The notes beneath the pieces were generated by a model, which was not told the DNA's origin, did no database searches, and saw only the letters and a list, made by a program, of their open reading frames with translations. Below are positions 7,522 through 16,280 of a stretch of DNA of 64,000 nt, one piece after another; the first letter of the stretch is position 1; each line of letters starts with the position of its first letter. This stretch comes from Rhodoferax sp. (GTDB lineage: Bacteria; Pseudomonadota; Gammaproteobacteria; Burkholderiales; Burkholderiaceae_C). The DNA lies in NCBI RefSeq assembly GCF_025354435.1, contig NZ_JANXMU010000038.1, forward strand, positions 1 to 64,000. The letters are read 5' to 3'. Both the position numbers and the translations under genes were made by a program.

Positions 7522-9915
7522 ATGCCTTCAAAACCTCCGTCTAACACCCCCCACGCGGCTCCGCGCTCACGGATTCTGGTCTGGTCACTGCGCCTGCTGG
7601 GTTGGGGGCTGGGCCTGGCACTGGCTGGCGTTGTGGCACTTGCCATGGTTATCGGCGTGGCGCTGGCGGTGGCGTACCCCAATTTGCCCGATATTTCAGA
7701 ACTTTCGGACTACCGGCCGAAGCTGCCTTTGCGGGTGTTCTCGGCCGAAGGCATGCTGCTGGCCGAGTTTGGCGAAGAGCGCCGCAGCCTGACCCCCATC
7801 AAGGACATCCCGCAGGTCATGAAAGATGCCGTGCTGGCGATTGAAGATGCGCGCTTCTACCAGCATGGCGGCGTGGACTACAAAGGCATGGTGCGGGCAG
7901 CCGTGGCCAATATGGGCCGCATGAAGAGCCAAGGCGCCTCCACCATCACCATGCAAGTGGCACGCAACGTATATTTATCGGCCGAAAAAAGCTACACCCG
8001 CAAGATTTACGAAATTCTGCTGACCTTCAAGCTCGAACACGCGCTGACCAAGGACCAGATTCTGGAAATCTATATGAACCAGATCTTCCTGGGCAACCAC
8101 GCCTATGGCTTTGCCTCGGCAGCGGAAACCTACTTTGGCAAACCCCTGAAGAACCTCAGCATCGCCGAAGCCGCCATGCTCGCCGGCCTGCCCAAAGCCC
8201 CCTCGGCCTACAACCCGATCGCCAACCCCACCCGCGCCAAGATCCGGCAGCAGCACATCATCACCCGCATGGAGGAAAACGGCTTCATCACCGAAGACCA
8301 GGCCATTGCTGCCCGCAAGGAAGAACTGCACGTGCGCTCCGGCAATGGCAGTGACCGCATCCACGCCGAATACGTGACCGAAACCGTGCGCCAGCTGATG
8401 TTTGCCCAATACGGCGAAGAAACCTATACCCGGGGCCTGAACGTCTACACAACGCTCAAGGCCAACGACCAGGATGCCGCCTACAAGGCCTTGCGTCGGG
8501 GCCTGATGGATTTTGAACGCCGCCAGATCTACCGCGGGCCGGAAAAATTCGTCACCCTGCCCACAGATCCGGCCGACCTGGACGACGCGATCGACGAAGC
8601 CCTGGTGGACCATCCCGACAACGGCGATGTGATGTCGGCCATGGTGCTGGATGCCAACCCCAAAAAGATCAGCGCCGTGCGCCAGAACGGCGATGCAGTA
8701 GACATCACCGGCGACGGCCTGAAGCCCGCGCAGTCGGGCCTGGCCGACAAAGCCCCGCCCAACATCAAGATCCGCCGCGGCGCCATCATCCGCGTGATGA
8801 AAACACTCAAAGGCACCTGGGAAATCACCCAACTGCCCGAGGTAGAAGGTGCTTTTGTAGCCATCGACCCGCGCGACGGCTCCATCAAGGCTCTGGTAGG
8901 CGGCTTCGACTTCCAGAAGAACAAGTTCAACCACGTGACCCAGGCCTGGCGCCAACCAGGCTCCAGCTTCAAGCCCTTTATCTATTCAGCAGCCCTGGAA
9001 AACGGCTTTACCCCCGCCACCATCGTCAACGACGCACCACTGTTCTTCGATGCCGGCGTGACCGGTGGCCAGCCCTGGGAGCCCAAAAACTACGACGGCA
9101 AATTTGAAGGCCAGATGACGCTGCGCACCGCACTGGCCAAGTCGAAAAACATGGTCTCCATCCGCCTGCTGCAGGCCATCGGCCCCAAGAAAGAGCAGGA
9201 ATGGATCACCCACTTCGGCTTTGACCCCGAAAAGCATCCCGCCTACCTGACCATGGCGCTCGGCGCAGGCTCAGTCACGCCCATGCAAATGGCCTCCGCC
9301 TATTCGGTGTTTGCCAATGGCGGCTACCGCGTCAACCCCTGGCTGGTGGCCAAGGTCACCGACCAAAGGGGCAAAGTGCTGGTGGAAACCAAAGTCCCTG
9401 TACTCGACGAATCGGTGCGCACCATCAGCCCGCGCAACGCTTTCATGATGACCAACCTGCTGGGCGAAGTGACCCTGCGCGGCACGGCGGCAGCCGCCCA
9501 GCGCGTCCTCAAACGTCCCGACGTGTACGGCAAAACTGGCACCACCAACGACTCCATCGATGCCTGGTTTGCAGGCTACCAGCCCACGCTCACAGCCATC
9601 ACTTGGATCGGCTACGACACTCCACGCAACCTGGGCGCGCGCGAAACCGGCGGCGGCCTGGCCCTGCCGGTGTGGATCAACTTTATGGAAACCGCCTTGA
9701 GCGGTGTGCCAGTGGTGGTACCCGTGCCGCCCGAAGGGGTGACCAACGCCGGTGGCGACTGGTTCTACACCGAGTATGGCCGCAGCACCGGCGTGACCAG
9801 CCTGGGCGTGGACGATGCGCAGACGGCCCCAGGCAGTACCGGCAATGGCGCAGCCACGCCCCCGCCCCCGGCCAACGAGGAACGCAACCGCATCATCGAC
9901 CTGTTCAAGAACTGA
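7522..9915 (+). CDS. ponA: Bifunctional penicillin-binding protein 1A
   Basis: Class A PBP that polymerises and crosslinks peptidoglycan at the inner membrane. 797 residues: an N-terminal transmembrane helix at about 20-48; a GT51 glycosyltransferase with catalytic Glu108 in A-I-E-D-A-R-F and the QGASTITMQ motif near residue 140; an OB-like insert; and a transpeptidase with SxxK (Ser481-Lys484 in PGSSFKP), SKN in 'LAKSKNMV' and KTG at Lys671. It carries a disordered Pro/Ala/Gly tail. The start ATG follows a gap shared with pilM. The stop is 11 bp from the convergent cyaY stop. Confidence 0.97.
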   Translation: MPSKPPSNTPHAAPRSRILVWSLRLLGWGLGLALAGVVALAMVIGVALAVAYPNLPDISELSDYRPKLPLRVFSAEGMLLAEFGEERRSLTPIKDIPQVMKDAVLAIEDARFYQHGGVDYKGMVRAAVANMGRMKSQGASTITMQVARNVYLSAEKSYTRKIYEILLTFKLEHALTKDQILEIYMNQIFLGNHAYGFASAAETYFGKPLKNLSIAEAAMLAGLPKAPSAYNPIANPTRAKIRQQHIITRMEENGFITEDQAIAARKEELHVRSGNGSDRIHAEYVTETVRQLMFAQYGEETYTRGLNVYTTLKANDQDAAYKALRRGLMDFERRQIYRGPEKFVTLPTDPADLDDAIDEALVDHPDNGDVMSAMVLDANPKKISAVRQNGDAVDITGDGLKPAQSGLADKAPPNIKIRRGAIIRVMKTLKGTWEITQLPEVEGAFVAIDPRDGSIKALVGGFDFQKNKFNHVTQAWRQPGSSFKPFIYSAALENGFTPATIVNDAPLFFDAGVTGGQPWEPKNYDGKFEGQMTLRTALAKSKNMVSIRLLQAIGPKKEQEWITHFGFDPEKHPAYLTMALGAGSVTPMQMASAYSVFANGGYRVNPWLVAKVTDQRGKVLVETKVPVLDESVRTISPRNAFMMTNLLGEVTLRGTAAAAQRVLKRPDVYGKTGTTNDSIDAWFAGYQPTLTAITWIGYDTPRNLGARETGGGLALPVWINFMETALSGVPVVVPVPPEGVTNAGGDWFYTEYGRSTGVTSLGVDDAQTAPGSTGNGAATPPPPANEERNRIIDLFKN

Positions 9916-9926
9916 TCAAAAACTAG

Positions 9927-10256
9927 TCAGGGCTTGAATTCCAGCGTCAACCCCGACTGGGCGCTGGCATCGCGGGTCAAACTGGCAAAAAACTCGCCCT
10001 GGCCCTTAGTGTCCATCCACTGGGCGCTATCAAACTTGTAGTGGTAGCCGCCCGACTTGGCGGCCAGCCAGACTTCTTGCAACGGCTTTTGCAGATTGAT
10101 GATGATCTGGCTGCGGTTGGGAAAGGTCAAAGTGACCATGCCGCCGGTGCGTTGGTTGTCGATATCGGCATCGGTGCTGTCGTTGATACGATCGCAGCAG
10201 GCCTCCACGGCTTTGAGCAAAATTTCCGCGCGGTCCATGAATTCGGGGTCGGTCAT
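9927..10256 (-). CDS. cyaY: Iron-sulfur cluster regulator CyaY (bacterial frataxin)
   Basis: Small acidic iron-binding protein that modulates IscS-dependent Fe-S assembly. 109 residues, full length. The N-terminal helix carries the acidic ridge ([15 protein letters not shown]) and the sheet contains the family signature '[18 protein letters not shown]' and '[13 protein letters not shown]'. It is divergent from lptM with 11 bp between the start codons, a conserved cyaY / lptM-lysA arrangement in betaproteobacteria. Confidence 0.95.
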   Translation of the reverse strand: MTDPEFMDRAEILLKAVEACCDRINDSTDADIDNQRTGGMVTLTFPNRSQIIINLQKPLQEVWLAAKSGGYHYKFDSAQWMDTKGQGEFFASLTRDASAQSGLTLEFKP

Positions 10257-10267
10257 ACAATTTCGCC

Positions 10268-10468
10268 ATGTTGAAGTTAAGCCAAATTTTAGTCAGCCGC
10301 CCCGTCCTTGCCGTCACCATGGTCGCAAGCCTTGCCATTTTGGGAGGCTGCGGCCAAAAAGGCGTGCTCTACCACCCTACGGAACCGGCCGGCACACACC
10401 GCGCCACGCTGCCCGAAACCCTCACGCCGGAGGTGATGAAGCCTGCATCCCCGGCCTCCGCACCTTAA
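10268..10468 (+). CDS. lptM: LptM (YifL-like) small lipoprotein
   Basis: 66-residue lipoprotein with signal peptide, lipobox L-G-G-C (Cys28) and the family motif [10 protein letters not shown] directly after. LptM stabilises oxidative maturation of the LptD-LptE LPS translocon in enterobacteria; the same role is inferred here. The Pro/Ala-rich tail is typical. It is followed by lysA 135 bp downstream, as in many proteobacteria. Confidence 0.88.
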   Translation: MLKLSQILVSRPVLAVTMVASLAILGGCGQKGVLYHPTEPAGTHRATLPETLTPEVMKPASPASAP

Positions 10469-10603
10469 TTTCGATAATTTGCAGGTGTTGCCCCCCAGAA
10501 CCCTGCAAAACCCCGGCCATCCACAGCAAGCACCGTGCATTTGCTATGGATAGGCGCGGGCCACCGCACTACCATTGCGCAAACTTTTTTGCCCCTCACA
10601 CCC

Positions 10604-11890
10604 ATGACATCCCCCCTGCCCGGCCATCCCCACATCGCCTACCAAAATCACGCATCGGGCAACGCCCTGTGCATCGAAGGCCAGCCACTCGCCGCCCTGG
10701 CCCAGGCTCACGGCACACCCCTATTTGTCTACTCCAAAGCCTCCATGCTCGAGGCCCTGGCCGCCTACCAGCGCGGCTTTGCGGGCCGCAAGGCGCAAAT
10801 CTGCTACGCCATGAAGGCCAACTCGTCGCTCGGCGTGCTGCAGGTATTTGCCCAGGCGGGCTGCGGCTTTGACATCGTCTCCAGCGGCGAACTGGCGCGG
10901 GTAATGGCCGCCGGTGCGGTCGCCTCCAAAGTGATCTTCTCCGGCGTAGGCAAGACCCGGGCCGAAATGCGCCATGCGCTGGGCGTAGGCATTGGCTGCT
11001 TTAACGTGGAAAGCACCGCTGAGCTGGAAGTATTGAACGAAGTCGCTGGCTCCATGGGCCTACGCGCGCCCATCAGCATCCGCGTGAACCCAAACGTCGA
11101 CCCCAAGACCCACCCCTACATCTCCACCGGGCTCAAGGGCAACAAGTTCGGCATTGCGCACGAAGAAACCCTGGCCACCTACCAGCGCGCCGCCAGCCTG
11201 CCCGGTCTACGCGTGGTAGGCATCGACTGCCACATCGGCTCGCAGATCACCGAAGAAACACCCTACCTGGACGCCATGGACCGGGTGCTGGACCTGGTGG
11301 ATGCCATCGAGGCCACCGGCATCACGCTGCACCACATCGACTTTGGCGGTGGCCTGGGCATCAACTACCAGGACGACACCCCGCCCGCAGCCGACGCGCT
11401 GTGGCACAAACTGCTGGCCAAGCTGGACGCACGCGGTTACGGCCAGCGCCAGTTGATGGTCGAGCCCGGCCGCTCGCTGGTGGGCAACGCAGGCGTGTGC
11501 GTTACTGAGGTGCTGTACCTCAAGCCCGGCGAGCAAAAGAACTTCGCCATCATCGACGCGGCCATGAACGACCTGCCCCGCCCCGCCATGTACCAGGCCT
11601 TCCACCACATCGTGCCGCTGGCCCCCCGCGCAGATGCCACCACGCTCATGGACGTAGTCGGCCCGGTGTGCGAAAGCGGCGACTGGATTGGCCGTGACCG
11701 CGACCTGGCAGTGCAACCCGGCGACCTGCTGGCGGTGCTGTCGGCCGGAGCCTACTGCATGAGCATGGCCAGCAACTACAACAGCCGGGGCCGCCCCGCC
11801 GAAGTGCTGGTCGATGGTGCCGAGGCGTATGTCATCCGCGCCCGCGAAACCATTGCCGACCAGCTGCGCAACGAATCGCTGGTCGGCTGA
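10604..11890 (+). CDS. lysA: Diaminopimelate decarboxylase
   Basis: PLP-dependent fold-III enzyme converting meso-diaminopimelate to L-lysine, the last step of lysine synthesis. 428 residues. The PLP-binding Lys71 lies in Y-A-M-K-A-N; glycine loop 'DFGGGLGINY' near residue 245; substrate-binding 'EPGRS' near residue 288; and the active-site 'GPVCESGD' containing the catalytic Cys near residue 352. I chose ATG 10604 because it gives the usual N-terminus; a longer in-frame start adds 23 unsupported residues. Confidence 0.97.
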   Translation: MTSPLPGHPHIAYQNHASGNALCIEGQPLAALAQAHGTPLFVYSKASMLEALAAYQRGFAGRKAQICYAMKANSSLGVLQVFAQAGCGFDIVSSGELARVMAAGAVASKVIFSGVGKTRAEMRHALGVGIGCFNVESTAELEVLNEVAGSMGLRAPISIRVNPNVDPKTHPYISTGLKGNKFGIAHEETLATYQRAASLPGLRVVGIDCHIGSQITEETPYLDAMDRVLDLVDAIEATGITLHHIDFGGGLGINYQDDTPPAADALWHKLLAKLDARGYGQRQLMVEPGRSLVGNAGVCVTEVLYLKPGEQKNFAIIDAAMNDLPRPAMYQAFHHIVPLAPRADATTLMDVVGPVCESGDWIGRDRDLAVQPGDLLAVLSAGAYCMSMASNYNSRGRPAEVLVDGAEAYVIRARETIADQLRNESLVG

Positions 11891-11892
11891 CT

Positions 11893-11936
11893 CGCTATTA
11901 CTTCAATAGCTGAATAGCCTGCTATCTTCAAGGCCC
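11893..11936 (-). repeat. Degenerate copy of the ~50-bp interspersed repeat
   Basis: Lies directly after the lysA stop. It contains the paired GCTATTA...TAATAGC-type tail (GCTATTACTTCAATAGC) followed by a diverged body ending in GGCCC. It is oriented opposite to the copies at 16219 and 43819. Confidence 0.55.
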
Positions 11937-12103
11937 AAGGCGATCGGGCCCGCGCTCGGCGAGATCGCACGGGCCCCGCCGAACAGCATTGCGCCGCCCA
12001 CCGGCCCCATGAAGACCACGAACACCAGCGTGGCGATGCTGCGCGACCAGCAGTACAGCTTGCCGCCAGGCAACTGCACGCCCACGATGCTGCGCCTATG
12101 CAC
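11903..12103 (-). pseudogene. Remnant of a small membrane-protein gene
   Basis: The 318-bp gap between lysA and the 12.2-kb lipoprotein gene holds repeats at both ends and this open frame between them. It encodes 66 residues with a hydrophobic segment (residues ~22-45, IATLVFVVFMGPVGGAMLFGG). The frame continues upstream without an ATG (H-D-Q-Q-V-T-L-Y-V-H-R-R-S), and the C-terminal residues L-F-S-Y are encoded by the flanking repeat. This looks like the 3' end of a gene cut off by rearrangement. I do not recognise the family. Confidence 0.35.
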
Positions 12104-12130
12104 ATACAGCGTGACCTGCTGGTCGTGATT

Positions 12131-12187
12131 TATTTTATTATTTTGATAGCAATAGGCCCAGTATTAACCATGGCCTGCAGCCTATTT
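12131..12187 (-). repeat. Degenerate copy of the ~50-bp interspersed repeat
   Basis: AT-rich tail (TATTATTTTGATAGC) followed by AATAGGCCC and a body ending in GCCTGCAGCCTATTT. It forms an imperfect inverted repeat (AATAGGC / GCCTATT) and sits 22 bp from the stop of the downstream lipoprotein gene. Confidence 0.5.
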
Positions 12188-12208
12188 CATACCAAAAAAT
12201 AGGGCGAC

Positions 12209-13381
12209 TCACTTCTTGGAGCAGACCGCGATGCCGCGCACGCTGTCGGCCTCAAAGACCAGTAGGCTGGCCGACAGCGGCAGCGCCAACACGCCCTCGC
12301 CCTGGTAGGTGCTGACCACGAAACCCGGCGCCGCCAGCAGCGCGCCACTGGCGGCGTTGACGCGGTTATAGGCCAGGGTTTCGGTCCACGTACCCGGGGT
12401 TTCGGCGCTGTTGGCGACGGCGTTGGCCGTTCCTTTGATGCTGAGGTTGGCCGTGCCGCTGGTCACCTGGCAGGCCCAGCTGCCGTCGATTTCGCTGCCA
12501 GCCAGCGTCTGCGCCTTCACCGCGAAGAAGTTACCCACGCGCAAGGTGCTGCCCACGCCGCTTTGGTTCTGGCCGTAGCGGTCGATCAGCAGCACCGTGC
12601 CCAGGTTGCCGTTTTGCACCAGCAGGTTGCCGAAGTCGTGGCTCTGGTTGTCGCTGCCGGTGATGCGCATCTTGTAGAAGCCGCCACTATTCCCACCCGT
12701 GCCGGTCACCTTGGTCAGTGCGATCACGGCCTTCTCCGGCGTCTTGCCGTCGGTGCTATCCACATCCGTGCAGTTACCGGCGGTGTCGACCAGCCCGCCC
12801 ACGCAGAAGGTGGCGCTGGCCCCGTTGCTGGCGATCTGGATCTGCCCGGCGATGAACTCGCGGTCGCCGCCGCCCACCTTGTTGCGCACCGCCCCCATCA
12901 CGTTGTACGTACCAGCCAGCTTGGCCGCATCGGCCACCTGGTAGGGCGTGCCGGTGACCTGGGCGCTCAGACCGCCCACCACCATGCTGCCAGCCAAGGC
13001 GCCGGTGCGGCTGTCCTGCGTCAGGCTGAGCTTATTGGCCAGCACGTAAGCCACGAAATCGCCCGAGACAGTGCGCACCAGCGTGCCGGACTCGGCGGCC
13101 AGGCCGTACAGCGAATCGATGGGGGTCAGGGTGTAGGCACCGGTGCTCTTGTTAACCACCAGCCGCCAGGTGTCGCCCAGGCTGGCCAGCACATCAAAGG
13201 CCTCGGTCGCGCCATCGCTGGAAATGGTCGTGGCCGACAGGGCCGCCAGGTTGGCGTTGGCGGCGGTGGTCACGGGCGAAGCCGCAGGAGCGGCCGTGTC
13301 GGTGCCGGAGTCGCCACCGCCGCAGGCGGTCAGTACCAGGGCGGCGGTCAGGGTCAGGGTGAAGATAGAAATTTTTTTCAT
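12209..13381 (-). CDS. Predicted lipoprotein of unknown function
   Basis: 390 residues. The signal peptide ends in lipobox L-T-A-C (Cys20), followed by GGG and an acidic/Ala linker. The remainder is Gly/Thr/Ser/Asn-rich with repeated short beta-strand patterns ('GALAGSMVVGGLSAQVTG', 'GSTLRVGNFFAVKAQ'), resembling a beta-helix or beta-barrel-like envelope protein. Paired cysteines ('ATFCVGG', 'GNCTDV', 'WACQV', 'AVCSKK') could form disulfides. It lies 32 bp after a 54-residue lipoprotein gene in what looks like a two-gene operon divergent from the ECF sigma factor. Function not recognised; a link to the sigma locus is inferred from position only. Confidence 0.6.
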   Translation of the reverse strand: MKKISIFTLTLTAALVLTACGGGDSGTDTAAPAASPVTTAANANLAALSATTISSDGATEAFDVLASLGDTWRLVVNKSTGAYTLTPIDSLYGLAAESGTLVRTVSGDFVAYVLANKLSLTQDSRTGALAGSMVVGGLSAQVTGTPYQVADAAKLAGTYNVMGAVRNKVGGGDREFIAGQIQIASNGASATFCVGGLVDTAGNCTDVDSTDGKTPEKAVIALTKVTGTGGNSGGFYKMRITGSDNQSHDFGNLLVQNGNLGTVLLIDRYGQNQSGVGSTLRVGNFFAVKAQTLAGSEIDGSWACQVTSGTANLSIKGTANAVANSAETPGTWTETLAYNRVNAASGALLAAPGFVVSTYQGEGVLALPLSASLLVFEADSVRGIAVCSKK

Positions 13382-13413
13382 GCTGGATCTTGGGTGTGGC
13401 GGGTGGAACGAAA

Positions 13414-13578
13414 TCAGTCGGCAATGCCGCGGGTGCCGGCGTACCAGGGCGTAGGGGTGGAGATAGGCCTGGGAGATTCGGCGGAGCCGACCACCTGGGC
13501 CGACGGGGTGCTGGTGCAGGCACCCAGCGTGGACAGAAAAACTAAAAGGGCGGCGATACGGGCAAAGGTCATGGGCAT
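13414..13578 (-). CDS. Small (54-aa) predicted lipoprotein
   Basis: Short open frame from ATG 13578 (alternative ATG 13572) to TGA 13414. The product has an N-terminal hydrophobic stretch I-A-A-L-L-V-F-L-S-T-L and a lipobox L-G-A-C at Cys21, then a Ser/Pro/Thr-rich mature part of about 34 residues ending W-Y-A-G-T-R-G-I-A-D. It is easily missed because of its length. It is upstream of and co-directional with the 390-residue lipoprotein gene and divergent from the ECF sigma gene. Function unknown. Confidence 0.55.
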   Translation of the reverse strand: MPMTFARIAALLVFLSTLGACTSTPSAQVVGSAESPRPISTPTPWYAGTRGIAD

Positions 13579-13660
13579 GGGGAATAAGGCTGTGGTGGTG
13601 GAGGCAAAAAAATTAATGCCTCTGTTATTCGCAGCCCCTTCGCCCGCGGTTCAAAAAAAT

Positions 13661-13694
13661 TTGTAACCGCCGCAGCTATGATTGCGGCCATTCC
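13661..13694 (+). promoter_or_regulatory. Possible ECF-type promoter ahead of the sigma operon
   Basis: An A-run followed by TTGTAACC at 13661-13668 resembles the -35 'AAC' element used by many ECF sigma factors and often found in front of their own genes. A matching -10 would fall only a few bases before the ATG at 13695, so the message would be nearly leaderless or the true start lies further downstream. Weak evidence. Confidence 0.3.
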
Positions 13695-14291
13695 ATGCAG
13701 CCCGAATCCACCCCCGCCGAACTTCTGGCCGCCGTCCGCTCTGGCGACACCCGCGCCCTCGACAGCCTGTACCGAAGTTGGTCGCCCAAGGTGCGACTGT
13801 TTGCCCGCATGCAAGTGCTACCCAGCGGCCTGGATGCCGATGCGCTGGCCGACGAGGTGACCATCGACGTGTTCCACGACCTATGGCGCTACCCCGAGCG
13901 CTTTGACGGGCGTGTCGCCTTCAACACCTGGCTCTTCACCCTGGCGCGCAACAAGGCGATTGACAGATTGCGCCACTTGCAACGCCACCCACCGAGCGAG
14001 GAGCTGGACGGCATCGACCCACCCGCCGACGCGCAGCACGAGCCCCCCGCCCAACTGGCCGCCCAACAGCGCCAGCACGGCGTAATGGACTGCCTGCGGC
14101 GGCTGCGCAACCCCCTGCAGCGCGAAAGCCTGATGCTCTGGGCGCTAGAAGACATGCCCTTGGCGGCCATCGCCCGGCTGCAAAACAGCCCCGAAAACAC
14201 CGTCAAAACCCGGCTCTACCATGGCCGCCTGAACCTGCGCGCCTGCCTGGAGCACTGGCTGGCCCGCGAAGGAGACAACCATGACCGATAA
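13695..14291 (+). CDS. ECF (extracytoplasmic function) RNA polymerase sigma factor
   Basis: 198 residues with only regions sigma2 and sigma4. Sigma2 spans about residues 22-95, with the core-binding 'ADEVTIDVFHDLW' and the -10-recognition 'FNTWLFTLARNKAIDRLR' helix. Sigma4 spans about 132-190, with a helix-turn-helix in 'LAAIARLQNSPENTVKTRL'. The linker is Pro/Gln-rich. Its 3' end overlaps the next gene by 11 bp; that gene encodes a single-pass membrane protein, the usual sigma/anti-sigma pairing. The target regulon is unknown; the divergent lipoproteins and the caspase gene in the same operon are candidates. Confidence 0.9.
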   Translation: MQPESTPAELLAAVRSGDTRALDSLYRSWSPKVRLFARMQVLPSGLDADALADEVTIDVFHDLWRYPERFDGRVAFNTWLFTLARNKAIDRLRHLQRHPPSEELDGIDPPADAQHEPPAQLAAQQRQHGVMDCLRRLRNPLQRESLMLWALEDMPLAAIARLQNSPENTVKTRLYHGRLNLRACLEHWLAREGDNHDR

Positions 14292-14814
14292 CAACCCCAC
14301 CTCCGACCCGGATGCCGCGCTGCAAGCCACTTTGCGTGCAGCCCTGCACACCGAACTGGCGCACATGGACCCAGAAGCGGGACTGGCCCAGTTGCACGCC
14401 CGGCTCAAGGCCGACACTGCACACATACCGTCACCCCTTGGGGCATCGGCAGGCTGGCGCGACGCCCTGCGCGGCTGGTTTACCCGCTGGCCCACGGCCC
14501 TCGCCAGCCTGGTCATCGTGCTGCAAGCCGGGCTGCTGGCGTGGCAAATGCAGCCCCCACAGCAGGACGTAATCTGGCGCGGAACCGGCGTGGATGCCCT
14601 GGGCAGTGCCCCCAACGCCCTGCTGGTGGTGCACTTTGCCCCGCAGGCCCCGCTGCAAGCCGTCACCACCCTGCTGCACAGCCTGCGGGCAGAAGCCATC
14701 GCTGGGCCCGACGAAGACGGCCTCTGGACGCTGGCTGTGCCCACCACCCAGCGCGATGCCGCCTTGGCCCAGTTGCGTGCCAGCCCGCTGGTGCAGGCCG
14801 CGACGGCACCATGA
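14281..14814 (+). CDS. Putative membrane anti-sigma factor
   Basis: 177 residues: an acidic/helical cytoplasmic N-terminus (1-70), one transmembrane helix at about 71-89 (PTALASLVIVLQAGLLAW), and a periplasmic domain of about 85 residues with alternating hydrophobic strands and helices ('ALLVVHFAPQAPLQAVTTLLHSL'). It has no obvious zinc-binding HxxxCxxC motif. The role is inferred from topology and from overlap with the sigma gene upstream (11 bp) and the caspase-like gene downstream (ATGA overlap). The periplasmic part could sense a signal or be a substrate of the exported peptidase; neither is shown. Confidence 0.65.
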   Translation: MTDNNPTSDPDAALQATLRAALHTELAHMDPEAGLAQLHARLKADTAHIPSPLGASAGWRDALRGWFTRWPTALASLVIVLQAGLLAWQMQPPQQDVIWRGTGVDALGSAPNALLVVHFAPQAPLQAVTTLLHSLRAEAIAGPDEDGLWTLAVPTTQRDAALAQLRASPLVQAATAP

Positions 14815-16211
14815 AGGTAGCCTGGGCTGTGCGCCGCGCCCCGCTACACGCCACTGCGCTGGGTGCCGCGCTGCTCTGCACCGCCGCCCACGCCGAGCGC
14901 TTTGCCATACTGGTGGGGGTGTCGCAACTGGCCGTTCAGCCGCGCACGCTGTGGCTGGATGGCCCGCGCCACGACGTGGCTGCGGTGCAAACCAGCCTGG
15001 CCGCACAAGGCATTAGCCGGGCCCACACCACCGTGCTGGCCGACGGTGTGCCGGGGGCCACGCCGCCCACGCAAGCCGCCATCCTAGCCGCGCTGGACGG
15101 GCTTACCCCCCGGCTGCAAGCAGGCGACAGCGTGCTACTGTACTGGTCGGGCCACGGCGTGCGCAGCCCAGCCCCACCCAAAGCCAGCCAGGAACCTGAC
15201 GGGCTGGACGAATACCTGCTGGCCCGCGATGCCCAGCGAGACCGCCGCACAGGCAGGTTGCAAGGTGCCGTGCACGATGCCGCGCTAGGTGCCCGCATCG
15301 ACGCATGGCAGGCCCGGGGAGCCCAGGTTTTTGTGGTGTTCGACACCTGCCACGCAGCCTCCAGCACACGCGATGCCGCAGCCACCGGCTTGCGTTGGCG
15401 TGGGCTGGAAATAAGCCAACTGCGCAGCGGTAGCCCACGCACAGAACCCGCCGAGCGCCTGCCCGCCCCCCAGGCACGCCCTGCCTACGCCGCTTTTTAC
15501 GCCAGCGAAAGCCACCAGCGCACGCCCGAATGGAAAGGGGCCGGGCTGTTCACCCAGGCCCTGCTGGCCGCCTGGGCCCCATTCGCCGCCACCAACACGC
15601 CTAGCTACCGCACCCTGGCCACGGCCACCTTGCAGCAGTACCAGCGGCTGGCAGCGGCGCTGCCCATCGCCCGCAGCGCCTGGCCGTCGCCGCTGTTCGA
15701 GGGCGACCTGGACGCGCCGCTATGGGGTCGCAGCCCGCCCCACACCGCAGACAGCACCGTGTCCAGCCACAGCGGCCCCCTGCCCAGCGGCGTGCGCCCC
15801 AGCCTCACACTGCAGCGCCCCGGCCAAGCCGCGCAGCCCTTGGCCGTCAACGATGTCGAACTGGGCCGCCTGCCCGCGGGCACCCAACTCACCCTGGCCG
15901 TAGACAACACCAGCGGCGCGTCGCTGGACATGGCACTGCTTTACCAGGCCGCCGGGCAGCCCGCCCGCAGCCTGTACCCCGCGCTGGCGGGCGACAGCAA
16001 CCGGCTGGAAGCGGGCACGCCCAGCGCCCCGGTCCACTGGCAGCAAAGCTTCACCCTGACCGACGACGGCACCGTGGGCGAGACACTGTTGCTGGCCTTG
16101 GCCCCCGCCCTGCCCCGCTCGCTACCCCGGCGTTTTGGCGCGGGCGACAGCGCTGCACCAACCGCATGGCAGACGCACATACGCTGGCAGGTGGAACCGG
16201 GTAAAAAATAA
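14811..16211 (+). CDS. Exported caspase-like (peptidase C14, p20) protein
   Basis: Clan-CD cysteine peptidase of the bacterial caspase/metacaspase group. 466 residues: signal peptide cleaved near A-H-A (residue 28); p20-type fold from about residue 30 with catalytic His115 in Y-W-S-G-H-G and catalytic Cys180 in F-D-T-C-H; a Ser/Pro linker near 310; and a C-terminal beta domain (about 320-466) resembling DUF4384, with 'LYPALAGDSNRLEAGT'. The start ATG overlaps the anti-sigma stop (ATGA), so it is the third gene of the sigma operon. Export to the periplasm is unusual for a prokaryotic caspase. The substrate is unknown. Confidence 0.85.
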   Translation: MKVAWAVRRAPLHATALGAALLCTAAHAERFAILVGVSQLAVQPRTLWLDGPRHDVAAVQTSLAAQGISRAHTTVLADGVPGATPPTQAAILAALDGLTPRLQAGDSVLLYWSGHGVRSPAPPKASQEPDGLDEYLLARDAQRDRRTGRLQGAVHDAALGARIDAWQARGAQVFVVFDTCHAASSTRDAAATGLRWRGLEISQLRSGSPRTEPAERLPAPQARPAYAAFYASESHQRTPEWKGAGLFTQALLAAWAPFAATNTPSYRTLATATLQQYQRLAAALPIARSAWPSPLFEGDLDAPLWGRSPPHTADSTVSSHSGPLPSGVRPSLTLQRPGQAAQPLAVNDVELGRLPAGTQLTLAVDNTSGASLDMALLYQAAGQPARSLYPALAGDSNRLEAGTPSAPVHWQQSFTLTDDGTVGETLLLALAPALPRSLPRRFGAGDSAAPTAWQTHIRWQVEPGKK

Positions 16212-16218
16212 ATAAAAT

Positions 16219-16270
16219 AGGCCTCTAGCGCAATATCCACCTACGCTAGTAGCTACTTTTTAAATAGCAA
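16219..16270 (+). repeat. Copy of the ~50-bp interspersed repeat between convergent genes
   Basis: Begins AGGCCTCTAGCGCA, has an inner inverted repeat (TAGCG...CGCTA) and ends AGTAGCTACT plus an AT-rich tail with ATAGCAA. It fills the gap between the caspase-like and CHAT genes and may act as a bidirectional terminator-like structure. Confidence 0.8.
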
Positions 16271-16280
16271 AATAACTTAC

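Noticed and set aside
7975-8955. 326-codon minus-strand open frame inside ponA
   Set aside because: Antisense shadow of a complete class A PBP.
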